Counted from the first letter of the stretch, positions 21,708 to 35,949 are shown. The stretch: 64,000 bases of DNA from Homalodisca vitripennis (GCF_021130785.1 NC_060214.1:47863001-47927000); one strand, 5' to 3'. Translations and numbers: made by a program. Notes: generated by a model from the sequence alone, not told the origin.

Positions 21708-23469
21708 AATTATTAATGGTCAAACAGTTTTTCTTCACTTTTCCATAGCATTTACTTAACAGTTATTATAGGAAATCAGCAACTTTCCAGAATCCAAAAT
21801 CATTTTACTGCCTTCTGTTTCAATTTTATTTTTGACGATAGTTGATATGACACAAAACAGGTTTAAAAAATTTTAAAAAATAACGATAAGAAAATACAAA
21901 AAAACAAAAACCAGTTTTTTTTTCATAAATTTACAGACTTTTTAGTTTTTAGAGATGCTAAGGTGGAAGAGATAGTTTAGTAACTCAATATTTAAAACCG
22001 AAGAAATCCAAAGACACGGTAAGAAAAGGCTGAAACTTAATTCAGGATAGTTTGGTTAAACTTTGACTTCTTTACCATCACGAAAGATGTCATTGGTATC
22101 CATCGTTTTATGTCCTTTAAAATAGAATACACAAACATGTATGTATAATGTGACAAGAAAATAAACCAGTAACAAATGGATGGAAGATATTGCATTGTAT
22201 TTTATGAATATTATTACAATACTAACTTTTCGGAATAGGACAATACGTTCTCATTATTTTTTAACAAGATAAAACATTGATAATAAAGAATAATTTTTCA
22301 AAAGCGTGTAGGTTAATTGAAGAATAAAAAAAACAGAGCATTTTATTACTTATTCTTTATTTATCAATGAAGTATTGAGTTTTATTTAAATAGAAGCAAC
22401 GAACTGGGCAACTCTCACCTGCATCACTTACTAATATGGAGAAGAATGTAACTAACAGCAATTGATAAATCTAAACAAACCTGAAACATTCGTAGTTTTC
22501 TTATTCCTTTTAAACCCACCGTGGGTATGATTAAAAAAAATTTCCTGTGAGAGGAAATGTCGATTAAAGTTTATCTTTTGTTGTTGTACGGGCGTTAATT
22601 GAATCAGAGTTAATAAAGAAAACGTGCAGGTGCATACGTACGTTTCGATAATTAGTGTTTAACAACGCTTGTATGATAAAACAGCCAGTTCTAGCAATAA
22701 TACTTGTCTCATGTCAGATATAATAATTGTATTTATTAAGATTTGATATATCTGCTTAGGGATTTTTTCCTGTACATACTTACTGATATTTGTAATATTT
22801 ATTCGTATTATATGAAAATACCTGCATGTACTATCCCTTAATCTTAATTACAGTCAATAGCAACTAATGCAACCATGCTCATATCTCGACTGTAATATTT
22901 GCACTGTACCATGGTTAGAATTACATTATTTATAGTTCAGATCTAAAATAATAATTTAAATACAGGTTTCGGAAAATTTACTAAAAAGAAACTGCACCAA
23001 TATAACGAGTGAGAATGGTGCTCGATAAACTATACGGTACAGGGTGGCCCAAAAGTCAGCAGCAATTTTCAAGGAAAATTTATCCAATGAGGTTTTCAAA
23101 AAATATGATTATATGAAACAAATTAAAAAGCTTGCATTAGTTACGAAAAGAGTAAATATGTACTTCAGGACCTTGCCTTTGAAAGGTTTTTTCAGTTAAA
23201 ATGTTTAAGTAATCCTGTACGGTTAATCCTAAAATTCCCATCTACCCAACAAGAAAACTGTAATTGTGATTCATTTTTTAAGGGGCTATCCCTTAAAAAA
23301 TTTTGACATAAACATTAAGTAAATACTCGTCACATACAAATAGATAAATATAAAAATTGCTGATTAAAATTGAAGTTAATAATTACACATTTGATTTAAA
23401 ACACTAGGCGAGGTTTTAGTGATCAATAATTGTTAAAGCGCAAGTACCCTTTGCTTGGATTTTCCAAAG
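21708..23469. other. Mostly unassigned AT-rich DNA
   Basis: About 22040-22115 resembles part of repeat family E (TTAAACTTTGACTTCTTTACC, matching 38129-38150). ACAGGGTGGCCCAAAAGTC at 23040 resembles a terminal motif common in mariner-like elements, with no partner seen. Confidence 0.4.
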
Positions 23470-23985
23470 TAAAAGCTATGATAGATAACTCCATAACCAT
23501 AAGTGACTTGTAAAGAAGATTAAATTACAGCGGAATCAGTGCGAATTTCCCAAGAAGAGTAACAACAAAGGTTAGGTCCCCAGTAATGGTTACACTAGAA
23601 TAACCTATCCAGATAATCCTGAGGGACAATAATACTGGGTGTAAATCGATGTAATCTGTGTGTAGCTGTGAGACAACTTTGATATATTTACTGTTTTCAA
23701 CCAATATTCTAAATTAATGTGAGAAGAAAAAAACTATGGTTTGCAGGTTCCACATATAAATACCTCACAAAAAGCGATTTATCACTCAGGTTTTCAAATT
23801 TTTTTTTGTAAACCATTGTTAACATTACTATTTCAAGGTGCTTTAGATTATAGAAGGACAATAAATGCTAAGTGGATGTTTAAACTGATGTAATCAGATG
23901 TAAGTTGTACGATATCTTCACTGTAAGTACAGTTTCTGAGCAATCAGATGATTACTAGTGAGAGAATTAAACGTCTAATCTGATC
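23470..23985 (+). repeat. Dispersed repeat family D, copy 1, internally duplicated
   Basis: Matches 27355-27605 (same strand) and 55640-55935 (opposite strand). Shared blocks are GCGAATTTCCCA, AGTAACAACA.., AACTGATGTAATCAG, ACAGTTTCTGAGC and TAGTGAGAG. Here the second half occurs twice: GAGGGACAATAATACTGGG near 23621 and GAAGGACAATAAATGC near 23854, a period of about 232 bp, each followed by GATGTAATC and TGTGAGAAG or TAGTGAGAG. So this copy contains a local tandem duplication. Non-coding. Confidence 0.6.
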
Positions 23986-26900
23986 CTTAATTTTATCCTT
24001 GTTTTATTTCCTATCACTTTGGTACATTCGCTGTTCGATCTATCTTTATATTGGGTATTTGGCTTTCGCGGAGATGGGAAACATTAAGTAGAAATAGGAT
24101 CTTGTCTTATTCAATAATCCTTTCCTATTTCTTATGATTAAATATTTCCATTCATACTTATATATTTCTATGGTTCCATTCCTACCATTCCTTCCATGTT
24201 CATACAATTTTATTTTTATTACCATTTTCTCACGTTTTCATTTATGTTCATATAGTTCGTATTTATTAATAATTATAATAATAGTAATTCATATGTACAG
24301 TAATGTATGTATGCATGTAGTAATGTATGTAATTAACAGTAATGTAATAACATGTAAATATGGCCTATTCAAAGATTTGTGTGAATAATTATGCAAATGC
24401 ACTCAGTCTTTAGATGTTTAGACCAGTTTAACTTATCTTGAATCAAAAACTTAGTTTTTTATTTACTAATTATTGTTACACTAAAGGATAAGTATACTTG
24501 TAAACGTTGATTTTGTACTACTAGCGTTTAATTCTGTTTCTTATTCTGAAAGCATTCTGCATTCAATCCATACAAGAAAGCGTAGACAAATAAAATAATT
24601 CATCTTCCACCAGTGTAAATAGGCCAACTCTCAGTTATCAATACAAACTTGATTGTTACAATTATTACATATGAGTGAGATAAACACAAAAAAACGTGTC
24701 AATAAACAAATCGAGATGTGTGCACTGCTTCAGAGTTGGCTCTTATACTAAAGTGTGACGTTATATTAGTAAAACATTCATTGTAGTCCATGGTAAATAA
24801 ATTAAATTTTTATACATTTTATTGAGGTTTTATTGTAGCCCTGTATATTACGATGCAAGAATAAAACATACAAGTCCTTAAAACAAGGAGGAGGCAAGAA
24901 CTGGGTGAAAGTAGTTACACGTTCTCTCCACCACGTAAAGTTTAACAAGTATTCCAAATACAATACACTATTTTATCTATAATATTAAATGTACCTTTAA
25001 AACCGTTAAAAACCTTACTGAGCTAGAAAATGTAATTTATGTATGTATAGTCCTACTATATATCAAGAACGAAATGAGATATAGACTTAAATTTAGCAGG
25101 AAGCTTCACATACATTACATAGCTTATTATTACATTATTACATATTATTACATTTATTACATTATTACATAGCTTCAAAATACATACTAAGTGCCAAGTT
25201 ACTAAGTACTAAGCTAACTATTAAGCTGTATTAAGTTATTGTCTTGTTACTTATAGACAATTCATGGATGTATTATACCTATTCACTCTACATCATACAG
25301 CCATCTAGATGATTGATATATCACACATTTAATAATTTTAACGTTTTACTAGCAAATAAGGTACAGTGACATGGGTAATGATGTGCAATCTTATATAGTA
25401 AACGTTAATTATTTCATGTTCAAAAACCGAACCTTTCATAGCGACCATGAAACCGATGAAAATCCCTAAAACGGCTAAAAAAACTTCCAAAACTCGTTCC
25501 AGCATTTCTTTATAAACTCTCTGTACTCCTGTTTATGCAGATTTCTCGGAAAATTTTGAAAATGACCATAAAAGATATTTCGAAGATCTGCCATGCGTAG
25601 ATCAGCAGCGTTGCGCAATGGCACCCTCTTGCCGAAAGTACAGAGTATCAGTATCAATATCCAGCTCCTAGTAACTTAATACAAAGTTATTCAACATCAC
25701 AACATACCGCGCTGAGTTCATAATAGTTATATTCAAAGAAGTAAGGTCCAAAACTTCTTTCTGTAGTAACTACACTTTTATACACTTTGGGGCTGTGAAA
25801 AAGGATTGGTTAGAAGCTCTCTTGGGTGATAAGCAATCCAATAACTCTTGTTTTGTTTGTTAACGTGACCAGAAAGATACAACTGTGCTTCATGAGACAA
25901 AATAAACAAATCATAAAAATTAGGCATCTCATTTTTATTGGCAACAATTCATCTGTCTGTGTCTTTAAGTTCTTGTGCAATTTAAATTTTTTAAGAATAA
26001 AAATGAAGGTTCTATTTGAAATCCCAAACTGCAACTCACACTCTCCACATTTATTGGTGTACGAAAAGTGTTTAGACGTCCACTAATATTTTGGCTACAG
26101 GTATTTTAAAATAAACTTACCCGGTTTTAATTGGGAATAGCACCATTGTCGACCAATTTTAAAGTGAGTTCTAAAGAAACATTGAGCGTTTCATCTTTGC
26201 GATATTTAACATATAACAGTATAAAAATATTGTAGAATTCTCATTAGCTCACCGTGTATTCTTGAAATTAACTTTATATCCTAATATAAGGAATATCTAG
26301 TAAGAAAACCCACAAAAAAGAAGCTGGAGGCTTGAATTCACCTGAAAATAAAATTATATTTATTTTTAAAAACGGACATACTTGAATGTCAAGTTAAAAA
26401 TTATGCATTTATGTACAAGCTGTTTTTACAATAACATTAAACATATGCATCTAATGATAACCACTTTGCAATAGGTAAAGTGGGACTTAACGAGAGGTTC
26501 ACCAGCATTATTATTATATTCGATGTATTCGGCTAATAATTTACCCACGTGTATTGAGACAATCATTGTTATATTAGCGTGATTGTTAGCAATACCATTC
26601 CAGATATACTTGTGCAAAAATGTGTATCCATATTTTAATATTAATTTATTTGTTCAGTCTACGTTTGGAGATATTGATAGTATGTTTTATAATATGCTTT
26701 TTATACCTTATATATCTACTCTGTTGGTTTTCAGTTATGTTTAATTTAAAGGCATGTCCAGACAATTGTAAATTGTATTAGCAATTCATTTATATTTATA
26801 AGAATTTCATCGTCGACACTGTAGATGATATCGGTGTACAATGGCTGATATTTGTTGACGACAGCACAGTATACAGTGTTGTTCGTGACAAAGCGTTGGC

Positions 26901-27354
26901 CCCCATGTTCCACCAGCTGTGACCTTGACAGACATAACAGTTTTAATTATTGGTTTTGTGTGTTTTAAATTGAACGTAATCTCTAAATAATTTAATAAAT
27001 ATACAAATGTTATATCTAAATATTCTCACATAAGAATTTAATATCTACATCCCATTCTTTATATACAACCTATAAAATAGAAACTACAGATCGTAAATTC
27101 CCAAAGTACAAGTAAGAGTTCTTAGATTTTATATTGCAGTTAAAAAAATCATTCCCGAACAGATAAATATTAATATTCTGATATACAATAATTATGATTT
27201 AATAATGAGGACTTATATATCTTTTTTTAATACGGTCAATGAGAATTTGATTATCAATAATTCATTGTTAAATGGCAAGTAATCTTTGAGCCCAATGTAA
27301 ATTTCCACAGTGAGAGATAGATAATTTCATTTTTCAGATAGAAGATTTCCGAGA
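23986..27354. other. AT-rich DNA with low-complexity stretches
   Basis: No gene supported. Frames at 24134-24388, 25475-25657 (minus) and 25810-26086 (both strands) show no recognisable domain. The 25475-25657 minus frame has a less biased composition (includes FGKRVPLRNAADLRMADLRN) but I cannot place it. An ATTACAT-rich simple repeat spans about 25110-25170 and ATGTATG-rich DNA about 24290-24360. Confidence 0.45.
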
Positions 27355-27605
27355 TAAAATTTAAAGTAAATTAAATCACAGTGGAATTGCGAATTTCCCA
27401 GGAGGGTAACAAGCAAGAGTAGGACTGGGGAGTATTGGTTACAACAACAGGATAAACTAGCCAGATTATCTCGAGGGACAGCAATGCCGGGTGAATGTTA
27501 AACTGATGTAATCAGCCGTTTAGGTTGTGGGCCTACTTCACTGTAGTTACAGTTCTGAGCGAACAGCTGATTGGTAGTGAGAGAAATAAACAGCTGATCT
27601 TAAAA
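27355..27605 (+). repeat. Dispersed repeat family D, copy 2
   Basis: About 250 bp colinear with 23500-23985 without the internal duplication. It starts TAAATTAAATCACAGTGGAA, passes through CCAGATTATCTCGAGGGACA and AAACTGATGTAATCAG, and ends TAGTGAGAGAAATAAACAGC. The inverted counterpart is at 55640-55935. Confidence 0.65.
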
Positions 27606-28689
27606 CATAACGGAAGATAGGTTTTACTGCTGAATTATTGTGTAAGTACAAGAACTAACCGTACTGAAATAACTTTCACACCTCCAATGAATGGTAACTG
27701 CTGTTGAATAAAAACCAATGCATAATTTTAACAGTTTTTCACCGTCTTTATATTTGGATATTAATTACCAAGACGTTATCTTTTGTGATATGAGTTTCTT
27801 ATTTAAACACATTTTCTACACATCATAAAACATTGTTTGTTGTTTAATTTGAAAAAATGTTTTATATTAAAATAGGAAGTACCAATGACATAATAGAGAG
27901 TGAATAAATAAATCTTCCATTTCTATATAAGCAGATCCAGTTCCATGATTATGCTGGCACTCAATGCGATTTGGCGCAGCGATAATTAACACATTTACCT
28001 TCGTCTTAAGGGGCATAGTGGCAACGGGAAATACTGAGGGTAAATAAACTGAGTACAATAATATGACGTTTTTAATAACTCATGGTACCTCAGCGAAGCC
28101 TTTTTTTGAGGCACATCCGGTGGTTTAAACCTATCTTGTAATATGATTAGTTCAACAATATATTCATTATTTTCTGAGGTCTTATGCAAGTCTTATATTA
28201 TATACACAGGTATACAAAAACCTATTTCATCACTTCATCTAAATATAGCCGTCCCTGCATGACCACAAAAGTTACAAACCACCGTCCTCTTTTAGCGAGC
28301 AGGATATGTCCTTTAAAGCTTAACAACAAAGCGACTATTTTATAAATATTAATATTATTATTTTGGAGAGGATTAGACATATGACAGATAGACCAAGTGC
28401 TCCTCATGTAGTTTTTTTATGTGAAAACAAATTTGTAATCCAGATAGCTTGAATAATTAGTACACAATATAAAAACCCCCAAAACAAGTCAATGAGAACT
28501 TTAATCTTACTCGAGTTTTAAAAGAGATGACTGATAAAATGGAAATTCTTGATATTTAAGTACGCAGTATGGAAATAGCCAGTATATTTGTTACAATACC
28601 ATGAGTTTTGGCTACATTATTCCAAACACGATTTTGATCGCTTATTATTACGTTTTTGATTTTAATTATGTATTATTTATAGGCCTTTA

Positions 28690-28691
<2 letters not shown>
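27606..28691. other. AT-rich DNA, no gene recognised
   Basis: No supported feature; short minus-strand frames near 27867-28407 lack any family signature. Confidence 0.5.

Positions 28692-28756
<65 letters not shown>
28692..28756. repeat. (TA)n microsatellite
   Basis: About 65 bp of uninterrupted alternating AT. Confidence 0.95.
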
Positions 28757-28758
<2 letters not shown>

Positions 28759-31700
28759 AGTGTGAAGCGGTGATAAATTTGAAACGACCCAGAATAAAAA
28801 TGGTAATACCGCCAATATATTTATGTACATATTATTTATAGAAAATTCACTGAAAGTCTGAGCACAATACTTTAAAAGTATTTAAAGTTTTGTTAGGTTT
28901 AATATTAAATACATCTCTAAAGGAATAAACACCCAGATAGGAGATTAAGGATACATTAATAACTGTAAGAGGAGTGGTCTAAGTTCAGAGCCCTAAAAGT
29001 CACTATATGTAGTAATACTAGTGTCCTTGACATTCCTGTACATGATATTATCTTCTTCTTATATGTTTTGAATAAAGGCTTAACACAGTACTCAGATATA
29101 TAACTGAAAAATAGTCGCGAGAAGTACTGAAGTATATCCATAATATATTGTCGTTATTCTGCAATTTATAGATAGATAAAGTTGACCAGAATAAAGCTGT
29201 GTTTTAACGCCAAAGACCAGACCGTGGCCACCGTTATATACGCACACTGTGGACTTGTAGAAGATATAAGCTCCATTATATAGACCGCGATAACCGTTCT
29301 ATAACTGTCTTGCCCAACCTTACCTTAATATACTGTAGCAGCAAACTTTCTACTAACCGAAAAAGGTCTAACGTCCAATTAACTGATATATACAATATTA
29401 CTTATTTACTAAAACTGACTTTATGGTATTTTTTTCACTACTGCTGTTACCTACACATCTACTTTATGGGTGTTATATAGACGAAGAACACGCTTGTTGA
29501 AATACTATATTTGTTTATAATAGTTAAATACATTTTGTATTTATAAAAAAGGTAGTATAAAGAATTTAAACACGGTTTTTAGAATAGTATGTTCATATTT
29601 TGTTAGAAAAATCGAAATTCAATTTGCTTATGTAAATTAAATATATTTAATGTTTGTATATCAATTTATTTAATCTGATAATTTAATCCAATGAATATAT
29701 GCTTATAAACACATTTAGTTTTGTTACTACAGACCACATTGCGATCAAATGAACAGTCCTCATTAAATAAAAAAATATAAAAACAGAACCTTGGTAATTT
29801 CCGTAATTTCTCAGACAAAATGGGTAGGTAACACGATTTTTTGATGATGAAATCTACTCCTTTGCTGAGGTGTAAAAACTAAATTCATAAACATCTACTG
29901 AATAAATTATGTATTGTAACTAATTAAAACCTCCAAAGAACGGTAATAGACTGCCAAAAAAAAACTATCAAAAAACAAAATTTGTAGAAATTGAAGTCTA
30001 GGAACAAAGCATTGGACCGGCGGAGGATTCCTTTACCCTTCCCTATCTCGATTCATCGCCTTCTTGTCTCGTAGTTTCAGATGATACGCTGGGATACTTT
30101 AGTAAATTCCGGCACTTATTTTCTTTTTAGTGTTTCAATTCCATTGTTGTGACTTCTGTGCTCTTATCTTATTTGCAGTGACAACCCTTGTTTTTATTCT
30201 CTTCTGTCTAGACTTTAAGCTGTTCTCGGATATGATAAAAATTTACTTAATAAAAAATAATTATTATTTCAACTTTCGAACGTAGAGTTATACATTTTAT
30301 ATATCACAAAACAATGGCAAATATTTGAAACCCCTTAATCTTTTCGAACCCCTGATAGTCCGAATATCATTTTAAACAATGACAATGGGATAACCTCTAC
30401 TAATAATTAACTATGAAAAACCACTAGTTAATTTTATAGTGTTATCGCTTCAATCAGTCCTAAGAGACAATCTAATATATGGGATCTTTTTGTAATCTGT
30501 CAATTTTCAGATTGTAATATAGACCCGAATGGGTTTTGCTATAAAGTAGAATCAATAATTAAATAACTAAAATTATAAGATTAGGTATTCTCTTTAGGTT
30601 TTGTGGGGGTAAATGCATATTATATGTCACATGTGTAATATTTACAAATTTGTAAAATTGATAGGTTTGGGGCGCCATCTTTTACGCAAAATAATAGCTT
30701 GGGCAATTTTTGTATCTATTTCTTTTACACAAGTCCAAGTCTAAATATATCGCTCATATAAGATCTTTAATACGTTAGCCTCATTACCATAATACAAATA
30801 TGGCCTTTCTAGCCAAAACAAAAGATTCAAAATAAACAAAAAAATTTTATGTGAAAAATTTTAACTGATTGGTGCACCGAATTTCTGCCACTAGTCTCAA
30901 GCATTTTAAAGATGTTGACCCAACAGAATTCACTACGGATATATTACACTGTAGTGAGTACAAGGTTTTATGCAATACACGTATTTTTATTCTCCATATC
31001 TTCTCTAAAGTTGTAACATAAAGTGAATCAAAGCCAACATAATGCTCCGTTAAGGAATACTAAGCTTTACTCTTTCAAAAGTAGCTTTGGCTAACATTTT
31101 TGAAAAAATGGCTAAGACTATAAAATGACTAAAAAATTAAAATATAAAAAGTCATGATTAAATTATATGCAATAAACAAGTATCACTCAATATATTTCGT
31201 TTACACGACAACCATAAAGTTAGTCGTGTAAATGGACTATTTATATTTAGTTAACTATAAATGGACGGCGCAAAATTATCAGGATACTTTAAGCATCATG
31301 GGGAGAACTTGGAATTAAATGGGGCTTGGAGGAAAATTGAATTAAATTTAGGACCCATAAACTAGGAATTGTAAGGACATAGTGGGAATTATACTCGAAG
31401 AATTCTACAAGATGAATGGATGAAACATTGTAAGTGAATATTTGAGGAAATGACTAACAATTAGACTCCAAGGATGGCAAATCTTAAAAAAATTGATTTG
31501 GACTCTTATACTGTTTTGGTAGTCGCAGGATATTAAGAAGGCAAAATAGTAAAGAAAGGAAGGATAATAAGGTCGCAGGACGTGGAAAATATACTTGGAA
31601 ACTTATGGATCGGTTATGTATACTTGTTTCGGCATGTAATAGACAATGCTCTAATAGATAAAGGGTATATAATCAAAGAGTTTTTTAAATAGAGAAAGGA

Positions 31701-32559
31701 CCCTGGCGCAGAGGTACACTCATATAATTGGACATGTTATAATCTAATGAGCTGAATCATATTTTAATAATAGTCTTTAATAATATTAATTTAATGTGTA
31801 CAGGCATTGTGTTTGTAAGTAGTTGATAGATTTTTGGAGTAATTAAGGATTAAAAAGTAATAAAGTATGCACTTATTCCAGGTTTACACAGAAAATAAGT
31901 GGATTTGAAAACAATTGTTTGCTAAACGCTACAGAAGTGTTTTTTCTACAAGGTTTTAGCAAAAAATGTAGAATAATGCGAAACGATTGTAAAAACTTAA
32001 TGCATCAGCAAGTTTTAAGAGCGTAATTTGTTTAAGTAGATGGAATCGTTCCTTACCGTGCTGTAGATTCCAAAAGCTTTCTCAATAAAAAAACTATTTG
32101 TGGGGTCGAAGTTACTAGATGAAGTTATATAATGCAATTTATAGTTCTTTATTAAAATCCCACTAAGCTTTGCCTTGAGAGTTTTACTTAATGGATTGAA
32201 ATATTAAGGATTACGTTAGATTGCAGTTGAAAAACTGTTGCTAATAACTCAATGACTTGTAAATATTTACTACCTTTCTTTACTCATGCACAAAATTTAT
32301 GTGAATTGATTTAATTATAGAAATATAAATGAGTAATTCTATAAAAACAAAAGTAATGTTGTATCCAGTAGAAGTAGTGATACCATTTTTACTGCAAGAA
32401 AGAACAGTCTTATGTTTGTGAGAGTCAAAATCTAATATGGTGGGACTCACAAACAAGCCTGGCTTTGCATGAATCCTACACTTAATATTTCTTTAACAAT
32501 ATTCTATTTTAAAAACTCAAAGAGTATTTTGACTCAAGTTGATTTTACAGTTGTTATCA
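28757..32559. other. AT-rich DNA, no gene recognised
   Basis: Nearly 4 kb with no supported gene, RNA or repeat. A purine-rich stretch at 31260-31700 has no recognisable frame. Confidence 0.5.
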
Positions 32560-35120
32560 TGACAGTTTCCCATTGTGGCGAAGGAAGGTTAATACCAGCA
32601 CTAGATTTTGTTTTTGTAACAGACGGCCAGTTTCCTAGGCCTCTCAGCCCATCCAGCTTATTGTGCATCCTCTCCCAGGTTTAAGCTGTATCAAATCCTT
32701 TAAAAAACCATGAGATCTTCTGAACAATGCTTTCCTGTTCCAACCCCTCTTCCGTATGCATAACAACACCTAGGGATCTTGAGCGGTTTCCTTTGTAATG
32801 CCGGACATTCAAATATGGACATGCTTGGCTGTTTCGTCAGCCTCGCCACATTTCCTGTACAGTGTTTCCTGAACTGGAATACCTATTCTATTCAGGTAAC
32901 TTCGGAATATCCAATGACCTGTAATAAAACCAGTCACCTTTCGGATCTCCGTTCTACTCATTCTAAGGGCATCTGCTGCAATGTTCCTTGATGGTTCCTT
33001 GAGCATCCGCTTTGCTTGTACATTCCCTCAGTATTTCTCAAAATGTTGTAGGTGTTTGTTAACCATCCACTTGGTAACTGATCTAGTGCTAAGTTATAAG
33101 AGACCCCACACGTTGGTTCAGGACCGGTAAGGGCTCCACAAGTTAGCACAACTGTCTGCCCCTTCATTGTCTGTGATTCCTCTATGTCCAGGCACCAAAG
33201 TTAGAATAACTTTATTGGTTTTCGCCAGCAATTTCATGAACTTATGGCATTCACCAGACTGTCTTCGAATTACAGTCATGGTTGGCCAAGGGCCGCAGAG
33301 CAGCCCTGCTGTCCGAGCTAATGTAGATGGTCTTGCCTTTGTAGCCCCTTTCCACATTAACTCTTGCACATTCTGCAAGGGCTGTAACTTCAGCCTGAAA
33401 GACAGTTGCCAGTTTTACCTAGGCTAAAGCTTAAGTTAACACTAGGTCTGACTCCCCAGACCACTGCCCCAGTACCCTTCAGAGTCTTTGACCCATCCGT
33501 GTACCAGGTTAGAACCTTCTTCATGTAGTCAGGCTCATCTTTTGACCATTCTTCCTTTCAAACAATGTTGACTTGAAATGGTTTTTCCCAGTCCGTAACC
33601 TTTGCCATTCTGTCAGACATCATTTCTAAAATATCCAGTTTGAGAATGTCAACGATCTTGGAGTGCTTACTAGCATGGTGATGATGCCAGTTCCCATTGC
33701 ACTTCAGCCTGTAGGAAGCCATCCTAGCCTCTCCTATGACGAATATGTCTAGGGTTGGAGGTTTAGTACTACTTCCATAGCAGCGGTTGGTGTTCCTCTC
33801 ATGGCGCCCATTGTCCCCAAGCATGCCAACCGCTGTACCTTTGACAGGGTTTTTGCGGCAGTCACCTGTTGGACTTTTGGCCACCATACACCACTGAGCC
33901 ATACACCATCATTGGTCTGATGACTCTGGTGTACAGCCAATGTGACATGTCGGGTCTAAGCCCCCATGTGCATCCTACCGCACGTCTCACCATCATCAAT
34001 GTAGTCTGAGATCGGCTGATTATGTATTCCAGGATGACTATTCCAAGTGATTTTATCATCTAGTTTGACTCCTAGATATTTGAACTCCATGCTTATCTGT
34101 ATCTGGCCCCCACGTAGGACTGGCTGTGTGATTTCCATTTCCACCTACTTGTTAATGGTATCATGGCGGTTCTTCGAAGGATTCACTGCAAGTCCTTCTT
34201 CGTCACACCATCGCTCCACAATGGCCAGTGCTCTCTGCATCATTTCCAGACACGTAACCATATGCTTGCCTCATATGTAGTATGAACAATCAATCATCTG
34301 GCATAGCCTTGAAGCATACGATTACCCTGTTCATTCAGAGTCCAGAGTAAGTCCATCAACAAATATGCTCCACAGGCTTGGTGGATAATACACCTCCTCT
34401 CGTGGACATCCTCCGCTATGCGTTTTGGAACCTCTCTTGTGGACTCCGCCACAGAGTATGCCTTTGCTCGTTCATGCTCGTAAACTCATATTATTTATCC
34501 ATCTAACAACAGTTTTTCCTCCCGTTACCCCTGGATTGTAAGGCTGTAGACATTATAGAGTGAATACTTGTATTATCAAAAGCTCCTTCTATAATCCAGG
34601 AATACTGCTAAAGCTATTTCCTTTTTGTTCAATAGCTTGATCTCAATCTTTGCCAACCAGACAGTGTAAGGCTGTTCTTCACAAGATTTACCCTTTCTGA
34701 TAGGCATGTTGATTTTGGATGTAAGGGACGGTTGATGAGGACTGTGTCCCTTAAATGCCTATCCAGATACTCTTCTCCATGGGTTCTTGACCGAAGAAGG
34801 ATGTTAGGGGCTTATTGGGTCTATAATGCTTTTGCAACCTCATAGGTGGGTAATTTTTACCTGGATTGCAGGGATAAATTATTTATAACCCTAGAGGGTC
34901 CTCCAGGGAATTGAAGGGTATGACTCCTGTCGCTAGACTAGTTTCTAAACAGTCGTATAGATAGCAGGAGGTATCACCAAGTCCCCCCTACATTCCTGCA
35001 GTAAAGCAGAGGAAAATGCCATCGCGTACCCTGGTGACTTTGAACGGCTTAAAAAAGACTCACAGGGCCTGTTTTATTCCCTAAGTAGTTAGATAACAGT
35101 CTTTTGACCCAACAGTTTTC
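32560..35120 (-). pseudogene. Decayed LINE with reverse transcriptase and RNase H (I-like group)
   Basis: Minus-strand pieces in different frames give a non-LTR retrotransposon ORF2 in order. Near 35010-34985 is a GIFPALLQ-like block, then YRPISL-type and EKSIWIGI-like blocks (34840-34760), and EGAFDNTSIHS (34580-34550, catalytic aspartate region broken by a frameshift). A disrupted GCP.GGVLS block lies near 34420-34400 and a YADD box split by one extra base lies near 34295-34305. EFKYLGVKLDD (34090-34050) and RPMMVYGSVVYG (33920-33885) belong to the end of the reverse transcriptase. RNase H follows: YTDGSK near 33500, FQAE-type near 33395, SSDS near 33330 and VPGHRGITDNEGAD (33190-33140). 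Its stop codon is near 32681. RNase H after reverse transcriptase is typical of I-group LINEs. Many frameshifts and stops make it inactive, and the endonuclease and 5' half are missing. Confidence 0.9.
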
Positions 35121-35302
35121 CTAGTCCTCCTTAGGCGGAGCTATCTTATAACCTTCTCTGAGGTTCTCGCCGCCATTCACTACTCCAACTGGTTTCACTG
35201 GTTTGAAAAGATACCTCGGGAAGTGTGTATTCAGTAAACACTGAGAAATGAGTTCTCTTCAGGATCCTTTGGTGTAAAGTTCCATCTTCTGCTAAGTATA
35301 GT

Positions 35303-35402
35303 CCCCCCCCCCCCACCCCCCCCCCCCCCCACCCCCCCCCCCCCCCACCCCCCCCCCCCCCCACCCCCCCCCCCCCCCACCCCCCCCCCCCCCCACCCCC
35401 CA
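35303..35402. repeat. (C15A)n minisatellite, exact 16-bp period
   Basis: About 100 bases of C interrupted by single A at 35315, 35331, 35347, 35363, 35379 and 35395, each exactly 16 bases apart. The complementary strand is runs of 15 G separated by T, with strong potential for G-quadruplexes, and the C strand for i-motifs. The Gly-Trp/Val-Gly frame on the minus strand (35553-35146) is only this tract translated. It lies about 180 bp beyond the truncated 5' side of the decayed LINE. Exact period suggests recent tandem expansion; base-calling or assembly trouble in such DNA is a real possibility. Confidence 0.95.
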
Positions 35403-35949
35403 CACTTATAATTACTGCGGCTTGAACTTTAACAGCGAGTGATTGACAATCATTAAAAATAGTGAATGAATAAAATATTTTTGGATTGTACTCGATAAAC
35501 GATTTACTTTTGAAAAACGTATAAAAAATGTGTACACGTAAATTTAAGGTCATCTATGAGGACCCTTTATGTTTGAAGGAACGTTTTTTTACTAATTGCT
35601 TTTTTCATTTGCCTTTTTTGATCTAATTAAACTCCAGATTACAATTTGGTTTTATTTGTATGTATGAGACTTGTATGTATAAATACTCAATATATCAAAT
35701 TGTAAACATTATGTTAAAATAATTATGATATATACTCTTTAGAAGAATTTGAAGTATGGGTAGTAATAATATGTATTATATTGCCAAAAGTGTTTGTAAC
35801 AAAATGTTTGAACTATCCAAAGTAAATTAAATATATCTGGAATTTACTATCTAGTAAATATATCACTTTTTAAATTTATACATATTAAGCTTATCTAGCA
35901 AACCACATAAAATTTTATTTCAAATAATGAAAAAGGGAAATCTCATATT
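35403..35949. other. AT-rich DNA, no gene recognised
   Basis: No supported feature. Confidence 0.5.

Noticed and set aside
23040..23060. ACAGGGTGGCCCAAAAGTC as a mariner-type terminus
   Set aside because: No matching inverted terminus, transposase or target duplication was found nearby.
35146..35553. 135-codon minus-strand glycine-rich frame
   Set aside because: Its Gly/Trp/Val-rich middle is the (C15A)n minisatellite read on the other strand; the ends match no family.
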